Assembly (NCBI RefSeq): GCF_013394085.1
Contig: NZ_CP040910.1
Span: 821,185 to 885,184, forward strand
Length of the DNA stretch: 64,000 nucleotides
Origin: Limosilactobacillus fermentum
GTDB lineage: Bacteria > Bacillota > Bacilli > Lactobacillales > Lactobacillaceae
Reading direction: 5' to 3'
The translations under genes were made by a program, and so were the position numbers. The notes under the pieces were generated by a model. It was not told where the DNA came from, ran no database searches, and worked only from the letters and a program-made list of their open reading frames with translations. Shown here one piece after another: positions 1 through 8,426 of the stretch (its first letter is position 1; the number at the start of each line of letters is the position of its first letter).

Positions 1-209
1 ATTTTGCCCATGCCTATTCACCACATGAACGAGGCAGTAATGAAAATCGCAACCGAGTACTACGCCGCTTCATTCCCAAAGGTCAACCGATTGATGAGAT
101 TACCGATGATGAATTGATTCAAATTAACTGGTATTTGAATTGCCGACCACTCAAATGTTTAAATTGGCGAACACAGATTGAGATCTTTTTGCGTAATCTG
201 CGTTACTAA
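1..209 (+). pseudogene. IS30-family transposase, 3' end only (window edge)
   Basis: An open frame enters from the left edge and ends with TAA at 207-209. It encodes about 68 residues, including the HERGSNENRNR block that holds the catalytic Glu of IS30-type DDE transposases and the closing LNWRTQIEIF motif. It closely resembles the end of the complete copy at 8457-9380, with several substitutions, so it is a related but distinct copy. Bases 216-238 match the terminal inverted repeat of that element, so the element ends near 238. Whether the gene is intact cannot be told because its start lies outside the window. Confidence 0.85.
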
Positions 210-283
210 ATTTGTTCAAGTTATTTCTTGCAATCTACCAAAAGGTAATTATTTTTAACAAAGTGGTCCCATGTTGCCCCCAC

Positions 284-322
284 TAAAAAGCCCCTCACCA
301 CGCACTCGGCGCGGGGAGGGGC
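284..322 (-). terminator. Rho-independent terminator of the 340-705 gene
   Basis: Arms GCCCTC-type 290-296 and 316-322 (GCCCCTC and GAGGGGC) pair. Read on the minus strand, the stem is followed by CTTTTTAG. It lies just past the stop codon of the minus-strand gene. Confidence 0.75.
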
Positions 323-339
323 GGTGATAATTGATTTAA

Positions 340-705
340 TTAGTGGCGGCTAGCGCGGTGGTTGCTGGTCCCGTTTATCTTGTGGACCCGGCGCTTGTAT
401 TTAGGTTGGTTGCCATCTTCTAGTTTAAAGTGGCGCATCTTGCCCAAGAAGGGGCGCCCACTGAGCCGGATCCGGGTCCACGCTTGCATTAGCTCGATCA
501 TGCCGGTCAGCTGTTCGACGCGCTTGGGACCCTCGGTGGTAGCGGCGGCCATGATATCGTCGTTTAAACGGGCAACCAGGTTATTATGGTAGTTCAATAG
601 CTCGCTAGTTAGCGGGGCGTTGCGGTATGAATTAAAAAGCTTTTGGATCAGCTCCATGGCTTCCTTGGCGCTTTGGGGCTGGATATAACGGTGATCTGCT
701 GGCAT
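340..705 (-). CDS. Small conserved protein of unknown function
   Basis: I do not recognise this family. The ATG at 703-705 is preferred over the upstream ATG at 795 because a GAGG ribosome site lies 7 bases ahead of it, and the longer form would run through the hrcA promoter. The product is about 121 residues, begins MPADHRYIQPQ, is predicted helical in the middle, and ends in a strongly basic tail (KYKRRVHK, NHRASRH) that might bind nucleic acid. There is no signal peptide or membrane segment. It is transcribed divergently from hrcA, with its own terminator at 284-322. Function is not inferred. Confidence 0.6.
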   Translation of the reverse strand: MPADHRYIQPQSAKEAMELIQKLFNSYRNAPLTSELLNYHNNLVARLNDDIMAAATTEGPKRVEQLTGMIELMQAWTRIRLSGRPFLGKMRHFKLEDGNQPKYKRRVHKINGTSNHRASRH

Positions 706-748
706 GATGTTCCTCGGTGATAAATTGCGAAAAGATCTTTGACTTTTG

Positions 749-777
749 TTGACTTTTAACGGGACGGTTGGTATATT
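749..777 (+). promoter_or_regulatory. Vegetative promoter of the hrcA operon
   Basis: TTGACT (749-754), a 17-base spacer and TATATT (772-777) form a good sigma-A promoter. It sits directly ahead of the CIRCE operator, so bound HrcA would cover the transcription start. Confidence 0.8.
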
Positions 778-788
778 ATACATTGTAT

Positions 789-815
789 TTAGCACTTAGA
801 TGGCCAGAGTGCTAA
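789..815 (+). promoter_or_regulatory. CIRCE operator for HrcA
   Basis: TTAGCACTT (789-797), nine bases, then GAGTGCTAA (807-815). This is the CIRCE inverted repeat with one mismatch in the left arm. HrcA binds it to repress class I heat-shock genes. Position between promoter and hrcA start implies autoregulation of the whole operon. Confidence 0.95.
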
Positions 816-830
816 AAGGAAGTGATCAAG

Positions 831-1877
831 ATGCTAACCAAACGTCAAGAAGAAGTCCTGCAAGCGATTGTACGCCAATACACCACGACCGGTCAACCGG
901 TCGGCTCCAAGGCACTTGTCGATCACCTGGCCAAAAAGGTCTCTTCGGCCACCATTCGAAACGAAATGGCGGTGTTAGAGCACGAAGGGCTGGTGACAAA
1001 GGAGCACTCCAGTTCCGGGCGGGTACCGTCCAAGCTGGGGTACCGTTATTACGTCGACCACTTACTGGATCCGTTGTCGGTAACTGAAAATGACCTGATT
1101 GTAATTCAAAACTCGTTGGGTACCGAGTACCAAAAGATTGATGAGATCGTTTCGCACTCGGCCGACCTCTTGTCGAACCTGACGAGTTACACCGCCTTTA
1201 CCTTAAAGCCGGAGCAAAAGGACGCCCGCCTAAGTGGTTTTCGCCTGGTTCCGCTGGGCAACCACAGGGTGATTGCCATCTTGGTAACGGACACCGGGGA
1301 CGTGGAGAGTCAATCCTTCACCCTGCCCCGGGGGATCGACACCGAGGCCATGGAAGCAGTCATCCGATTGATCAACGACCAGCTAACCGGGCTAACCTTA
1401 CCGGAGGTGGTTAAGCGCCTCGTCACGGACATCCCGTTGCAGGTGACCCGCCACCTCCACCAACCCGAGGGCTTCTTGAACATCTTTGATTCGGTGGCTT
1501 CCCGGGCCGCTCACGAGCGCTTCTTTGTGGGGGGACGGTTGAATTTGCTAGGCTTTGCCAACCAGCAAAACCCGGCGGCGGTCCAAGAATTGTACGCGCT
1601 CTTGGACCACGGCAACAATTTGCAGGCCATTTTGGATCCGGATGACGAACACGATATCTCGGTTCGGATTGGAAATGAGATTGCCGACAACCAGGTCTTA
1701 GATGACTACAGTTTGATCACAGCAAAGTATCAAGTTGACCAGTATGGGGAAGGTATCATCGCCGTCTTAGGCCCGACCCGGATGCCCTACGCTAGGACCA
1801 TTGGGTTGGTGGAGGCCTTCCGCCGCGAGCTGGCCAAGCGCTTACTTGACCACTACCGCCGCTATTACGACTCCTAG
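831..1877 (+). CDS. hrcA: Heat-inducible transcription repressor HrcA
   Basis: HrcA represses the groE and dnaK operons by binding CIRCE, and its folding depends on GroEL. The product is 348 residues, the usual length. It starts MLTKRQEEVLQAIV, has an N-terminal winged helix at about residues 5-75, then the GAF-like and insertion domains. The ATG at 831 is chosen over the GTG at 822 because AGGAAG at 817-822 is its ribosome site, with an 8-base gap. First gene of hrcA-grpE-dnaK; grpE starts 10 bases after its stop. Confidence 0.95.
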   Translation: MLTKRQEEVLQAIVRQYTTTGQPVGSKALVDHLAKKVSSATIRNEMAVLEHEGLVTKEHSSSGRVPSKLGYRYYVDHLLDPLSVTENDLIVIQNSLGTEYQKIDEIVSHSADLLSNLTSYTAFTLKPEQKDARLSGFRLVPLGNHRVIAILVTDTGDVESQSFTLPRGIDTEAMEAVIRLINDQLTGLTLPEVVKRLVTDIPLQVTRHLHQPEGFLNIFDSVASRAAHERFFVGGRLNLLGFANQQNPAAVQELYALLDHGNNLQAILDPDDEHDISVRIGNEIADNQVLDDYSLITAKYQVDQYGEGIIAVLGPTRMPYARTIGLVEAFRRELAKRLLDHYRRYYDS

Positions 1878-1887
1878 GAGGGATTAA

Positions 1888-2475
1888 ATGGCAAAAGATG
1901 AGGAAAAGAACACCCAAGCTTCCGCAGCCCCAAACGAGGGGGAAGTAAAGGCTAAGCAGGAACGGACGTCGGACAAGGAACCGGCGGCTAAGGCCGGGGA
2001 GACCGAAAAAGTTGCCGATTTGCAAAAGCAAGTTGAAGAATTAACCAAGCAACTGGATGACCAAAAGGACCAGAACCTGCGGGCCCAAGCCGAAATGCAA
2101 AACATGACCAAGCGCTTTAAAAAGGAACAGGCGCAACTGCTCAAGTACGATGGTCAGGACCTGGCCAAGGGCATTTTGCCGGTTTTGGACAACTTAAAGC
2201 GGGCCCTGGAAATTGAAGTTGAAGACGAAAACGGTCAACAACTCAAGAAGGGGATCCAAATGGTACACGACCACCTGGAAAAGGCCTTAGCCGACCACGA
2301 CATCAAAGAAGTTGAGGCGTTAAACCAACCCTTTGATCCGACCACGCAACAAGCGGTGCAAACCGTCGCTGCTAGTGGTGATCAAAAGCCGGACACCGTT
2401 GTGCAGGTGCTCCAGGCCGGTTACGTCTTGCATGACCGGGTCCTGCGCCCAGCCATGGTGATCGTGGCCCAGTAA
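1888..2475 (+). CDS. grpE: Nucleotide exchange factor GrpE
   Basis: GrpE releases ADP from DnaK and so sets the pace of the chaperone cycle. The 195-residue product has a charged, disordered N-terminus (about residues 1-45), a long coiled coil (VADLQKQVEELTKQLDDQ onward) that forms the dimer, and a C-terminal beta domain with the family motif DHDIKEVE ... VVQVLQAGY. A GGAGGG ribosome site precedes the ATG. It lies between hrcA and dnaK, as in most Firmicutes. Confidence 0.97.
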   Translation: MAKDEEKNTQASAAPNEGEVKAKQERTSDKEPAAKAGETEKVADLQKQVEELTKQLDDQKDQNLRAQAEMQNMTKRFKKEQAQLLKYDGQDLAKGILPVLDNLKRALEIEVEDENGQQLKKGIQMVHDHLEKALADHDIKEVEALNQPFDPTTQQAVQTVAASGDQKPDTVVQVLQAGYVLHDRVLRPAMVIVAQ

Positions 2476-2512
2476 CAAACTGAAAATTAATAATTAAAAG
2501 AGGGATTTAAGT

Positions 2513-4369
2513 ATGGCAAGTAACAAGATTATTGGTATCGATCTCGGTACTACTAACTCCGCCGTTGCCGTGATGGAAGGTAACGAACCAAAGATTATCA
2601 CCAACCCAGAAGGGGGCCGGACCACGCCGTCCGTTGTTTCCTTTAAGAACGGTGAAGTTCAAGTTGGGGAAGTGGCCAAGCGCCAAGCAATCACCAACCC
2701 GAACACGGTCAAGTCGATCAAGAGCCACATGGGTGAAGCCGGCTACACCGTTGACATCGAAGGCAAGAAGTACACGCCGCAAGAAATTTCGGCCATGATT
2801 TTACAATACATCAAGAAGTACGCCGAAGACTACATCGGTGACACGGTGACCGAAGCCGTGATCACGGTGCCGGCTTACTTCAACGACGCCCAACGTCAAG
2901 CTACCAAGGACGCTGGGAAGATCGCCGGTTTAGACGTTAAGCGGATCATCAACGAACCAACCGCTTCTTCGTTGGCTTACGGGCTGGACAAGAAGGACAG
3001 GGACGAAAAGATCCTGGTTTACGACCTTGGTGGTGGGACCTTCGACGTTTCGATCCTCGAACTCGGGGATGGGGTCTTCCAAGTGCTCTCTACTAACGGG
3101 GACACCCACCTCGGGGGGGACGACTTCGACCAAAAGATCATGGACTGGCTGATTGACGGTTTCAAGCAAGAAAGCGGCATCGACCTGTCCCAAGACAAGA
3201 TGGCCCTTCAACGGCTCAAGGACGCCGCTGAAAAGGCCAAGAAGGACGTTTCCGGGGTTCAAGAAGCCCAAATCTCCCTGCCGTTCATCACGTCCGGCGA
3301 CAACGGTCCGCTCCACTTGGAAAAGACCTTAACCCGGGCCCAATTCAACCAATTGACTAACGACCTGGTTGAACGGACTAAGCAACCGGTTCTAAACGCC
3401 TTAAAGGACGCCGAACTCAGCTTCTCAGACATTGACGAAGTGATCTTAAACGGTGGTTCCACCCGGATCCCGGCCGTTCAAGAAATGGTGAAGTCCTTGA
3501 CCGGTAAGGAACCAAACCACTCAATCAACCCGGACGAAGCCGTTGCCCTCGGGGCCGCCATCCAAGGTGGGGTCTTAACCGGTGACGTTAAGGACGTCGT
3601 TCTCCTCGACGTGACGCCGCTGTCCCTCGGGATTGAAACGATGGGGGGCGTCTTCACTAAGCTGATCGACCGCAACACCACCATACCAACTTCCAAGAGC
3701 CAAGTCTTCTCCACGGCCGCGGACAACCAACCAGCCGTTGACATTCACGTCCTCCAGGGTGAACGCCCAATGGCCGCCGACAACAAGACGCTCGGGAACT
3801 TCCAACTGACGGACATTCCGCCTGCACCACGTGGTGTTCCGCAAATCAAGGTAACCTTTGACATCGACAAGAACGGGATCGTCAACGTTTCTGCCGAAGA
3901 CCAAGGGACCCACAAGAAGCAAAACATCACCATCAAGTCCAACTCTGGTTTGACCGACGAAGAAATCGAACGGATGAAAAAGGACGCCGAAGCCAACGCC
4001 GAAGCCGACAAGAAGAAGAAGGAAGAAGCCGACGTACGTAACGAAACCGACCAACTCCTCTTCCAAACCGACAAGACCTTAGAAGAACTCAAGGGGAAGG
4101 TTTCCGACGACGAAATCAAGAAGGCCCAAGACGCCAAGGACGCCCTGCAAAAGGCGAAGGACGACAACAACTTAGAGGACATGAAGGCCAAAAAGGATGA
4201 CTTAAACAAGATCGTTCAGGACCTGACCGTTAAGTTGTACCAACAAGCCCAACAAGAAAACCAAGCTAACGGTGGCCAACCAACTGGCGACCAAGGTGAC
4301 GGCAAGAAGGACGACGACAACACCGTTGACGGGGACTTTGAAGAAGTTAACCCCGACGACAAGAAGTAA
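2513..4369 (+). CDS. dnaK: Chaperone protein DnaK (Hsp70)
   Basis: ATP-driven Hsp70 chaperone that holds unfolded polypeptides in the cytoplasm. 618 residues. The ATPase domain starts [15 protein letters not shown] and contains the second phosphate loop [14 protein letters not shown] and the adenosine motif [13 protein letters not shown]. The linker [14 protein letters not shown] leads into the substrate-binding domain, then a helical lid and an acidic tail rich in Asp and Glu. A strong AGAGGGA ribosome site precedes the ATG. The codon bias of a highly expressed gene is visible (AAC, AAG, GAA, CGG/CGT). A terminator follows at 4391-4426. Confidence 0.98.
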   Translation: MASNKIIGIDLGTTNSAVAVMEGNEPKIITNPEGGRTTPSVVSFKNGEVQVGEVAKRQAITNPNTVKSIKSHMGEAGYTVDIEGKKYTPQEISAMILQYIKKYAEDYIGDTVTEAVITVPAYFNDAQRQATKDAGKIAGLDVKRIINEPTASSLAYGLDKKDRDEKILVYDLGGGTFDVSILELGDGVFQVLSTNGDTHLGGDDFDQKIMDWLIDGFKQESGIDLSQDKMALQRLKDAAEKAKKDVSGVQEAQISLPFITSGDNGPLHLEKTLTRAQFNQLTNDLVERTKQPVLNALKDAELSFSDIDEVILNGGSTRIPAVQEMVKSLTGKEPNHSINPDEAVALGAAIQGGVLTGDVKDVVLLDVTPLSLGIETMGGVFTKLIDRNTTIPTSKSQVFSTAADNQPAVDIHVLQGERPMAADNKTLGNFQLTDIPPAPRGVPQIKVTFDIDKNGIVNVSAEDQGTHKKQNITIKSNSGLTDEEIERMKKDAEANAEADKKKKEEADVRNETDQLLFQTDKTLEELKGKVSDDEIKKAQDAKDALQKAKDDNNLEDMKAKKDDLNKIVQDLTVKLYQQAQQENQANGGQPTGDQGDGKKDDDNTVDGDFEEVNPDDKK

Positions 4370-4390
4370 TTAGGTCCTATAATTGAGCAA

Positions 4391-4426
4391 GAAGCCAAAG
4401 GCCAGGAAACCGGACTTTGGCTTTTG
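4391..4426 (+). terminator. Terminator between dnaK and dnaJ
   Basis: AAGCCAAAG (4392-4400) pairs with CTTTGGCTT (4415-4423), followed by TTG. The stem is clear but the U tract is short, so readthrough into dnaJ is likely. The -35 box of a separate dnaJ promoter overlaps its 3' edge. Confidence 0.7.
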
Positions 4427-4452
4427 CTTGCTATGGTGAACTGTGCGATAAT
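4424..4452 (+). promoter_or_regulatory. Own promoter of dnaJ
   Basis: TTGCTT (4424-4429), exactly 17 bases, GATAAT (4447-4452). It lies 29 bases ahead of the dnaJ ATG and overlaps the tail of the dnaK terminator, so dnaJ can be made independently of the CIRCE-controlled transcript. Confidence 0.65.
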
Positions 4453-4480
4453 AACCTACAAAATTTAGTGAGAGGTATTC

Positions 4481-5641
4481 ATGGCAGAAGAAGATTTATA
4501 CGACGTTCTCGGTGTCAAAAAGGACGCCTCGGAGGCCGAAATTAAGCGGGCCTACCGGAAGTTGGCGGCCAAGTACCACCCGGACGTAAACCACGAGCCG
4601 GGCGCCGAAAAAAAGTTTAAAAAGATAAACGAGGCCTACGAAACCTTGAGTGACGACCAAAAGCGGGCCCAATACGACCAGTTTGGCACGACCGGCTCCC
4701 AAGCGGGCGGTTTTGGCGGTCAAGGTGGCTTCGGTGGCTTTGGCCAGGGCGGCTTCAGCCAGGGTGGTTTTGGCGACTTCTCCGATATCTTTGGTGACAT
4801 CTTTGGTGGGGGCCGGGCCCGGCGTGATCCGTCCGCACCACAACAAGGGCGCGACCTCCAGTACACGATGACCCTGGACTTCATGGATGCCGTCTTTGGT
4901 AAGGAGACTTCGATCAAGTACAACCGGTCCGCCGAGTGCCACACCTGTCACGGGTCGGGGGCTAAGCCGGGCAAGTCCGCCCACACCTGTTCCACTTGTC
5001 ACGGCCAAGGGTACGTCCTTCGGCAACGGCAAACGATGATGGGGATGATGCAGTCCCAAGAAGTCTGCCCAACCTGTGGCGGTAAGGGCCAAGTGATCGA
5101 CCCGGCCGACCAGTGTGACACCTGTCACGGTGCCGGGGTAACCGAGGAACGGCACGAACTCAAGGTGAAGGTGCCGCAAGGAATTGACGATGGTCAGCAG
5201 ATGCGTCTGCAGGGCCAAGGGGAAGCCGGCAAGAACGGCGGCCCATACGGTGACTTGTACATCGTCTTCCGGGTCACGCCGAGCCGCGACTTCAAGCGGG
5301 ATGGCAACACGATCTACGTCGACCAAGACATCTCGATTTCCCAGGCGACCCTGGGGGACCACGTTCAAGCCAAGACCGTTCACGGCGACGTTGACTTGAA
5401 GATCCCGGCCGGGACCCAGTCGGAAACCAAGTTCCGCCTGCGTGGCAAGGGGGTTCCGCGGGTCAACGGTAACGGGAACGGCGATGAATACGTCACCGTT
5501 CACGTTAAAACGCCAAAGACCTTGAACAAGCGCCAACGCGAGGCGATGCTGGCCTTTGCGGCGGCCTCTGGTGAAGACGTGAAGGGCGTCAAAGCGGGAT
5601 TTTTTGATAAGCTTAAGGATGCCTTCGAAGATAATAAATAA
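4481..5641 (+). CDS. dnaJ: Chaperone protein DnaJ (Hsp40)
   Basis: Co-chaperone that delivers substrates to DnaK and stimulates its ATPase. 386 residues. The J domain (1-70) has the HPD motif in YHPDVNH. A Gly/Phe-rich linker follows (about 72-118). Four zinc-binding CxxCxGxG repeats are visible ([32 protein letters not shown]), then two beta-rich substrate domains. The GAGAGG ribosome site precedes the ATG. Last gene of the heat-shock cluster, with its own terminator. Confidence 0.98.
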   Translation: MAEEDLYDVLGVKKDASEAEIKRAYRKLAAKYHPDVNHEPGAEKKFKKINEAYETLSDDQKRAQYDQFGTTGSQAGGFGGQGGFGGFGQGGFSQGGFGDFSDIFGDIFGGGRARRDPSAPQQGRDLQYTMTLDFMDAVFGKETSIKYNRSAECHTCHGSGAKPGKSAHTCSTCHGQGYVLRQRQTMMGMMQSQEVCPTCGGKGQVIDPADQCDTCHGAGVTEERHELKVKVPQGIDDGQQMRLQGQGEAGKNGGPYGDLYIVFRVTPSRDFKRDGNTIYVDQDISISQATLGDHVQAKTVHGDVDLKIPAGTQSETKFRLRGKGVPRVNGNGNGDEYVTVHVKTPKTLNKRQREAMLAFAAASGEDVKGVKAGFFDKLKDAFEDNK

Positions 5642-5677
5642 GATGGTTAGCTTTCGATCATTAATTGTTTAATAAAG

Positions 5678-5703
5678 GCGCTCTAAAAGGGCGCTTTTTG
5701 TTT
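5678..5703 (+). terminator. Terminator after dnaJ
   Basis: GCGCTC (5678-5683) pairs with GGGCGC (5689-5694), one G-U pair, followed by TTTTTG and more T. Confidence 0.85.
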
Positions 5704-5720
5704 TGTTTGCACAATAATTT

Positions 5721-5749
5721 TTGCTAATTAAGCGGTTTTGGGTTATTAT
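5721..5749 (+). promoter_or_regulatory. Promoter ahead of the decayed his leader
   Basis: TTGCTA (5721-5726), 17 bases, TATTAT (5744-5749). It would start transcription of the degenerate T-box leader and the dead hisH-hisF copy. Confidence 0.55.
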
Positions 5750-5769
5750 TTGGATAGAGAATATGTAGA

Positions 5770-5905
5770 CGATGAGTAACGGCTGAAGTAGGGCTGAGGT
5801 TAGCGATGGCGTCCCCAATCAGCAAGGAAGAACCCCACCACGAGCGGGGTTCGGGCAAACCGTACTCGGGAGTCCCCTTGCTTATCATGCAGGGGGGCTT
5901 TTTGT
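5770..5905 (+). promoter_or_regulatory. Degenerate T-box leader
   Basis: The 3' half has the order of a T-box antiterminator and terminator. GGGCAAACCGTACTCG near 5853 corresponds to the conserved GGGTGGNACCGCG block, but the TGG that pairs with the tRNA acceptor end is replaced by CAA. The terminator stem CCCCTTGC (5874-5881) with GCAGGGGG (5889-5896) and a T tract is intact. Stem I is far shorter than in the functional His T-box at 9515-9780. Compared with that leader, this one looks shortened and unable to sense tRNA. Confidence 0.55.
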
Positions 5906-5983
5906 TACTAATCGGCTACACGGGAGAAATGCACACAAAAGAGAAGAAAGGAGTCGGCCCGGGTGGGGGTCGATAGAGGGCCA

Positions 5984-6595
5984 ATGCTTGCACTTATTGA
6001 TTACGGCGCGGGCAATGCTCATAGTGTCCAAAAGGCGTTTGCCTAATTGGGAGCAAAGACGGTATTGACCAACGACGCCAAACAAGTTATTTCTAGCGAT
6101 GGAATCATTTTAACCGGGATCGGCACCTACCAGTCCGGGATGACCAACTTCATGCAACGCCACCTGATCGGACCCATCCGGCGGGCGGTGGAACAGGGGG
6201 TTCCCTTACTGGGGATCGGGCTCGGCATGGAGTTGCTATTTGATTACTCAACGGAGGGCGGTTTAATTCCCGGCCTGGGCTTAATTAAGGGCCGGGTGAC
6301 CGAAATCCCGAGCACCCCGCAACTGCCGGTGCCGATTGTCGGCTGGAACATGAACCGGCTGGGAAACCCGGTCAGCCGCTTTAACTAAATTGATGAGGAG
6401 TACACCTACTTTGTCCACTCTTATTACGTCCAAACGGCGCCCCAAAACATTGTCGCCACGGCCGAATACGGGGTCGTCATCCCGACGATCGTTCACCGGG
6501 GCAACGTGGTCGGGATGCAGTTTCAAGCCGAAAAGAGCGGGCCAATGGGCTTGAATTTATTAAATGACTTTCTCGAAGGAGTGGTGGCAAGGTGA
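5984..6595 (+). pseudogene. Dead second copy of hisH
   Basis: Read through its stops, this frame is a full-length HisH homologue starting MLALIDYGAGNAHSVQ, much like the hisH at 13440. It has in-frame TAA codons at 6044-6046 (codon 21) and 6386-6388 (codon 135). The glutaminase nucleophile is also gone: GIGLGMELL replaces GICLGMQML. The catalytic His is lost too, with MQFQAEKSG replacing MQFHPEKSG. Loss of both key residues suggests long decay, or a paralogue that had already stopped using glutamine. It is followed by a dead hisF copy in the same order as in the main operon. Confidence 0.85.
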
Positions 6596-6622
6596 GTTAC
6601 GTAAGTAGGGGAGGTGAAGCAG

Positions 6623-7375
6623 ATGCTGACGAGGCGGATTTTGCCGTGCTTAAACGTGATTGATGGTCGGGTCAAAAAGCGCCTACTGGGCAGCGAGCGA
6701 CTATTGGACGTTGGCGACCCGGTCGAGCTGGCCTTTAAGTACCAGGAAAACGGTACGGACGGCCTGGTTTTCATCACGGATCCCAAGTAGGCCGGCGGTG
6801 GCCAGAAATTGCTGGATATGGTCGAGGCCATTTCTCAACAGGTCTTTATGCCGATGACGGTCGTGTGCAACGTGCGGACGGTCGTGGAGGTTAGAAACCT
6901 GTTGTTAGCCGGGGCCGATAAGGTGGGGATTAGCACCCGGTCAATCATGGCGCCGGACTTTATTCCCAAGGTCGCCCAGGTCTTTGGTAACCAAAGCATC
7001 GTCGCCATACTAGATTACCACGTCGACCCGCGTACCAACCGCAAGATCGTTTGCACCCCGGGCAACACCGAACTCGATGCTTACGAATGGACCTTGCGGG
7101 TCGTCGAGCTGGGGGTCGGGGAGCTCCTGGTTAACTCGATGGACCGTGATGGGACCGAAAACGGCTTCGATACCGCCTTTTATCGTGACTTGACCACCAC
7201 CCTGACCATTCCGGTGGTGGCCTCGGGCGGGGCCGGCTCGACGGTGGACTTTGAAGAGGTCTTTGTCAACTCCGGGGTCACCGGGGCGATGGCCGCCTCG
7301 GCCTTCCACCTCGACCAGATGACGATTAGCGAGGTCAAAGAGACCCTACTCGAAAAGGGGATTTTGGTTCGGTAA
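6623..7375 (+). pseudogene. Dead second copy of hisF
   Basis: A 251-codon HisF homologue interrupted by TAG at 6788-6790 (codon 56). The catalytic Asp of the first strand is changed: PCLNV here, PCLDV in the hisF at 14760. The loop after it is altered as well, with VKKRLLGSE in place of VKKGVNF, and PMTVVCNVR replaces PMTVGGGIR. The second catalytic Asp is retained in NSMDRDGTENG. With the preceding hisH copy it forms a duplicated, non-functional IGP synthase pair upstream of the real operon. Confidence 0.85.
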
Positions 7376-7383
7376 GTATAGAG

Positions 7384-7479
7384 TGGGGAATCACCTCCTT
7401 GGCAGAATCAAGGACACCGCTGACGCGCTAACCTGTGTCCTATCCTTAGCCCACGGCCTGCTTTATGGTTGGTCCGCAC
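7384..7479 (-). repeat. Dispersed hairpin repeat, hybrid copy
   Basis: Member of the family described at 40407-40519. Here two left-type arms face each other. The plus-strand left side begins GTGGGGAATCACCTCCTTGG. The reverse complement of the right side begins GTGCGGACCAACC and continues with GCAGGCCGTGGGCTAAGG, as in the copies at 19156 and 42334. The arms still pair in part, so it looks like recombination between two copies. It lies 9 bases after the dead hisF. Confidence 0.65.
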
Positions 7480-7506
7480 TTCCCTCTAGTTCGTTAAACA
7501 ATCATT

Positions 7507-7534
7507 AAGGCACTTCATTGACGGGTGCTTTTTT
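7507..7534 (+). terminator. Terminator after the dead his pair
   Basis: AAGGCACT (7507-7514) pairs with GGGTGCTTT (7523-7531), including G-U pairs, followed by TTTT. Confidence 0.55.
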
Positions 7535-7582
7535 AGTTGGCCAAGCGTATACTAGTGACAATTTTAGGCAGGAGGTTTTTTT

Positions 7583-8422
7583 ATGAAAGTTGATGGCCAC
7601 ACCCACACCGAGTTGTGCCCGCACGGCAGTGGTGACCACTTAGAAGCGATGGTGGAACGGGCGATCGAGCTGGGCTTTACCGACTACTGGGTGACCGAGC
7701 ACGCCCCGTTGCCGGTGAACTTTAGCGATGCCTTCGGGGGCCCCTTAGATGACATCCAAACCGCCTCGTTAAGAATTGACCAGGTCGATGACTACCTGGA
7801 ATTAGCCAACCAGATCAAGGAACGCTTCGCCGCTCAAATTAAGGTCCACATCGGCTTTGAGTTGGATTACCTGGCCGGTTTTGAAGCCGACCGCCGCCAC
7901 TTTTGGGACCACTACGGCCCACAAGTTGACGGCGGCATCTTGTCGGTCCACTATTTGCCGGGCCGCGACGGCCGCTATTACGGGGTCGATTATAGCCCCG
8001 AGGAACTAGAGCAGGGCTTTGGCGAGTTGATCACCCATCCCCAGGAACTGTACCGCTATTACTTCAGCCAGTTGCAACGGGCGGTTAACTGCGACTTAGG
8101 GCCCAACGCCCCGAAGCGCTTGGGCCACCTAACCCTGATTAAAAAGTACCAGGACCGTTTCGGCCTCGACACCGACTTTGACGCCACCACTTGGCAAGCC
8201 ATTGAGCGCCTGTTGGCCCAAATGGTCGCCGACGACTGGGAAATTGATTTCAACACCGCCGGGCTGTTTAAGGCCGATTGCAACGATTTTTACCCGGGGT
8301 GGGAAATCGCCGCCCGGGCCAAGGAATTGGGGCTGCCGTTGGTCTTTGGTTCCGACGCCCACGCCACGGTCGAGGTGGGGCACGCCTACCACTTGTTTGA
8401 AAAATTTAGCCAAAAGGTTTGA
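7583..8422 (+). CDS. hisK: Histidinol-phosphatase, PHP family
   Basis: Hydrolyses L-histidinol phosphate to histidinol, the penultimate stage of histidine synthesis. The 279-residue protein has the PHP metal-site signatures: VDGHTHTELCPHG near the start, VTEHAP at about 39, and the terminal FGSDAHATVEVG. A GGAGG ribosome site precedes the ATG. It stands upstream of the His T-box operon rather than inside it. Its TGA stop lies within the inferred -35 box of that operon, and an IS30 element now begins four bases after the stop. The fold also fits other PHP phosphoesterases, but his context favours HisK. Confidence 0.85.
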   Translation: MKVDGHTHTELCPHGSGDHLEAMVERAIELGFTDYWVTEHAPLPVNFSDAFGGPLDDIQTASLRIDQVDDYLELANQIKERFAAQIKVHIGFELDYLAGFEADRRHFWDHYGPQVDGGILSVHYLPGRDGRYYGVDYSPEELEQGFGELITHPQELYRYYFSQLQRAVNCDLGPNAPKRLGHLTLIKKYQDRFGLDTDFDATTWQAIERLLAQMVADDWEIDFNTAGLFKADCNDFYPGWEIAARAKELGLPLVFGSDAHATVEVGHAYHLFEKFSQKV

Positions 8423-8426
8423 CCTT

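Noticed and set aside
2930-4209. Long minus-strand open frames within dnaK
   Set aside because: They mirror the strong codon bias of dnaK, lack ribosome sites and resemble no protein family.
4496-5536. 346-codon minus-strand frame inside dnaJ
   Set aside because: Shadow of a biased, GC-rich gene; low-complexity translation.
5984-6595. Stop-codon reassignment or programmed readthrough in his genes
   Set aside because: Both TAA and TAG occur, catalytic residues are also lost in the first copy, and other genes use these stops normally.
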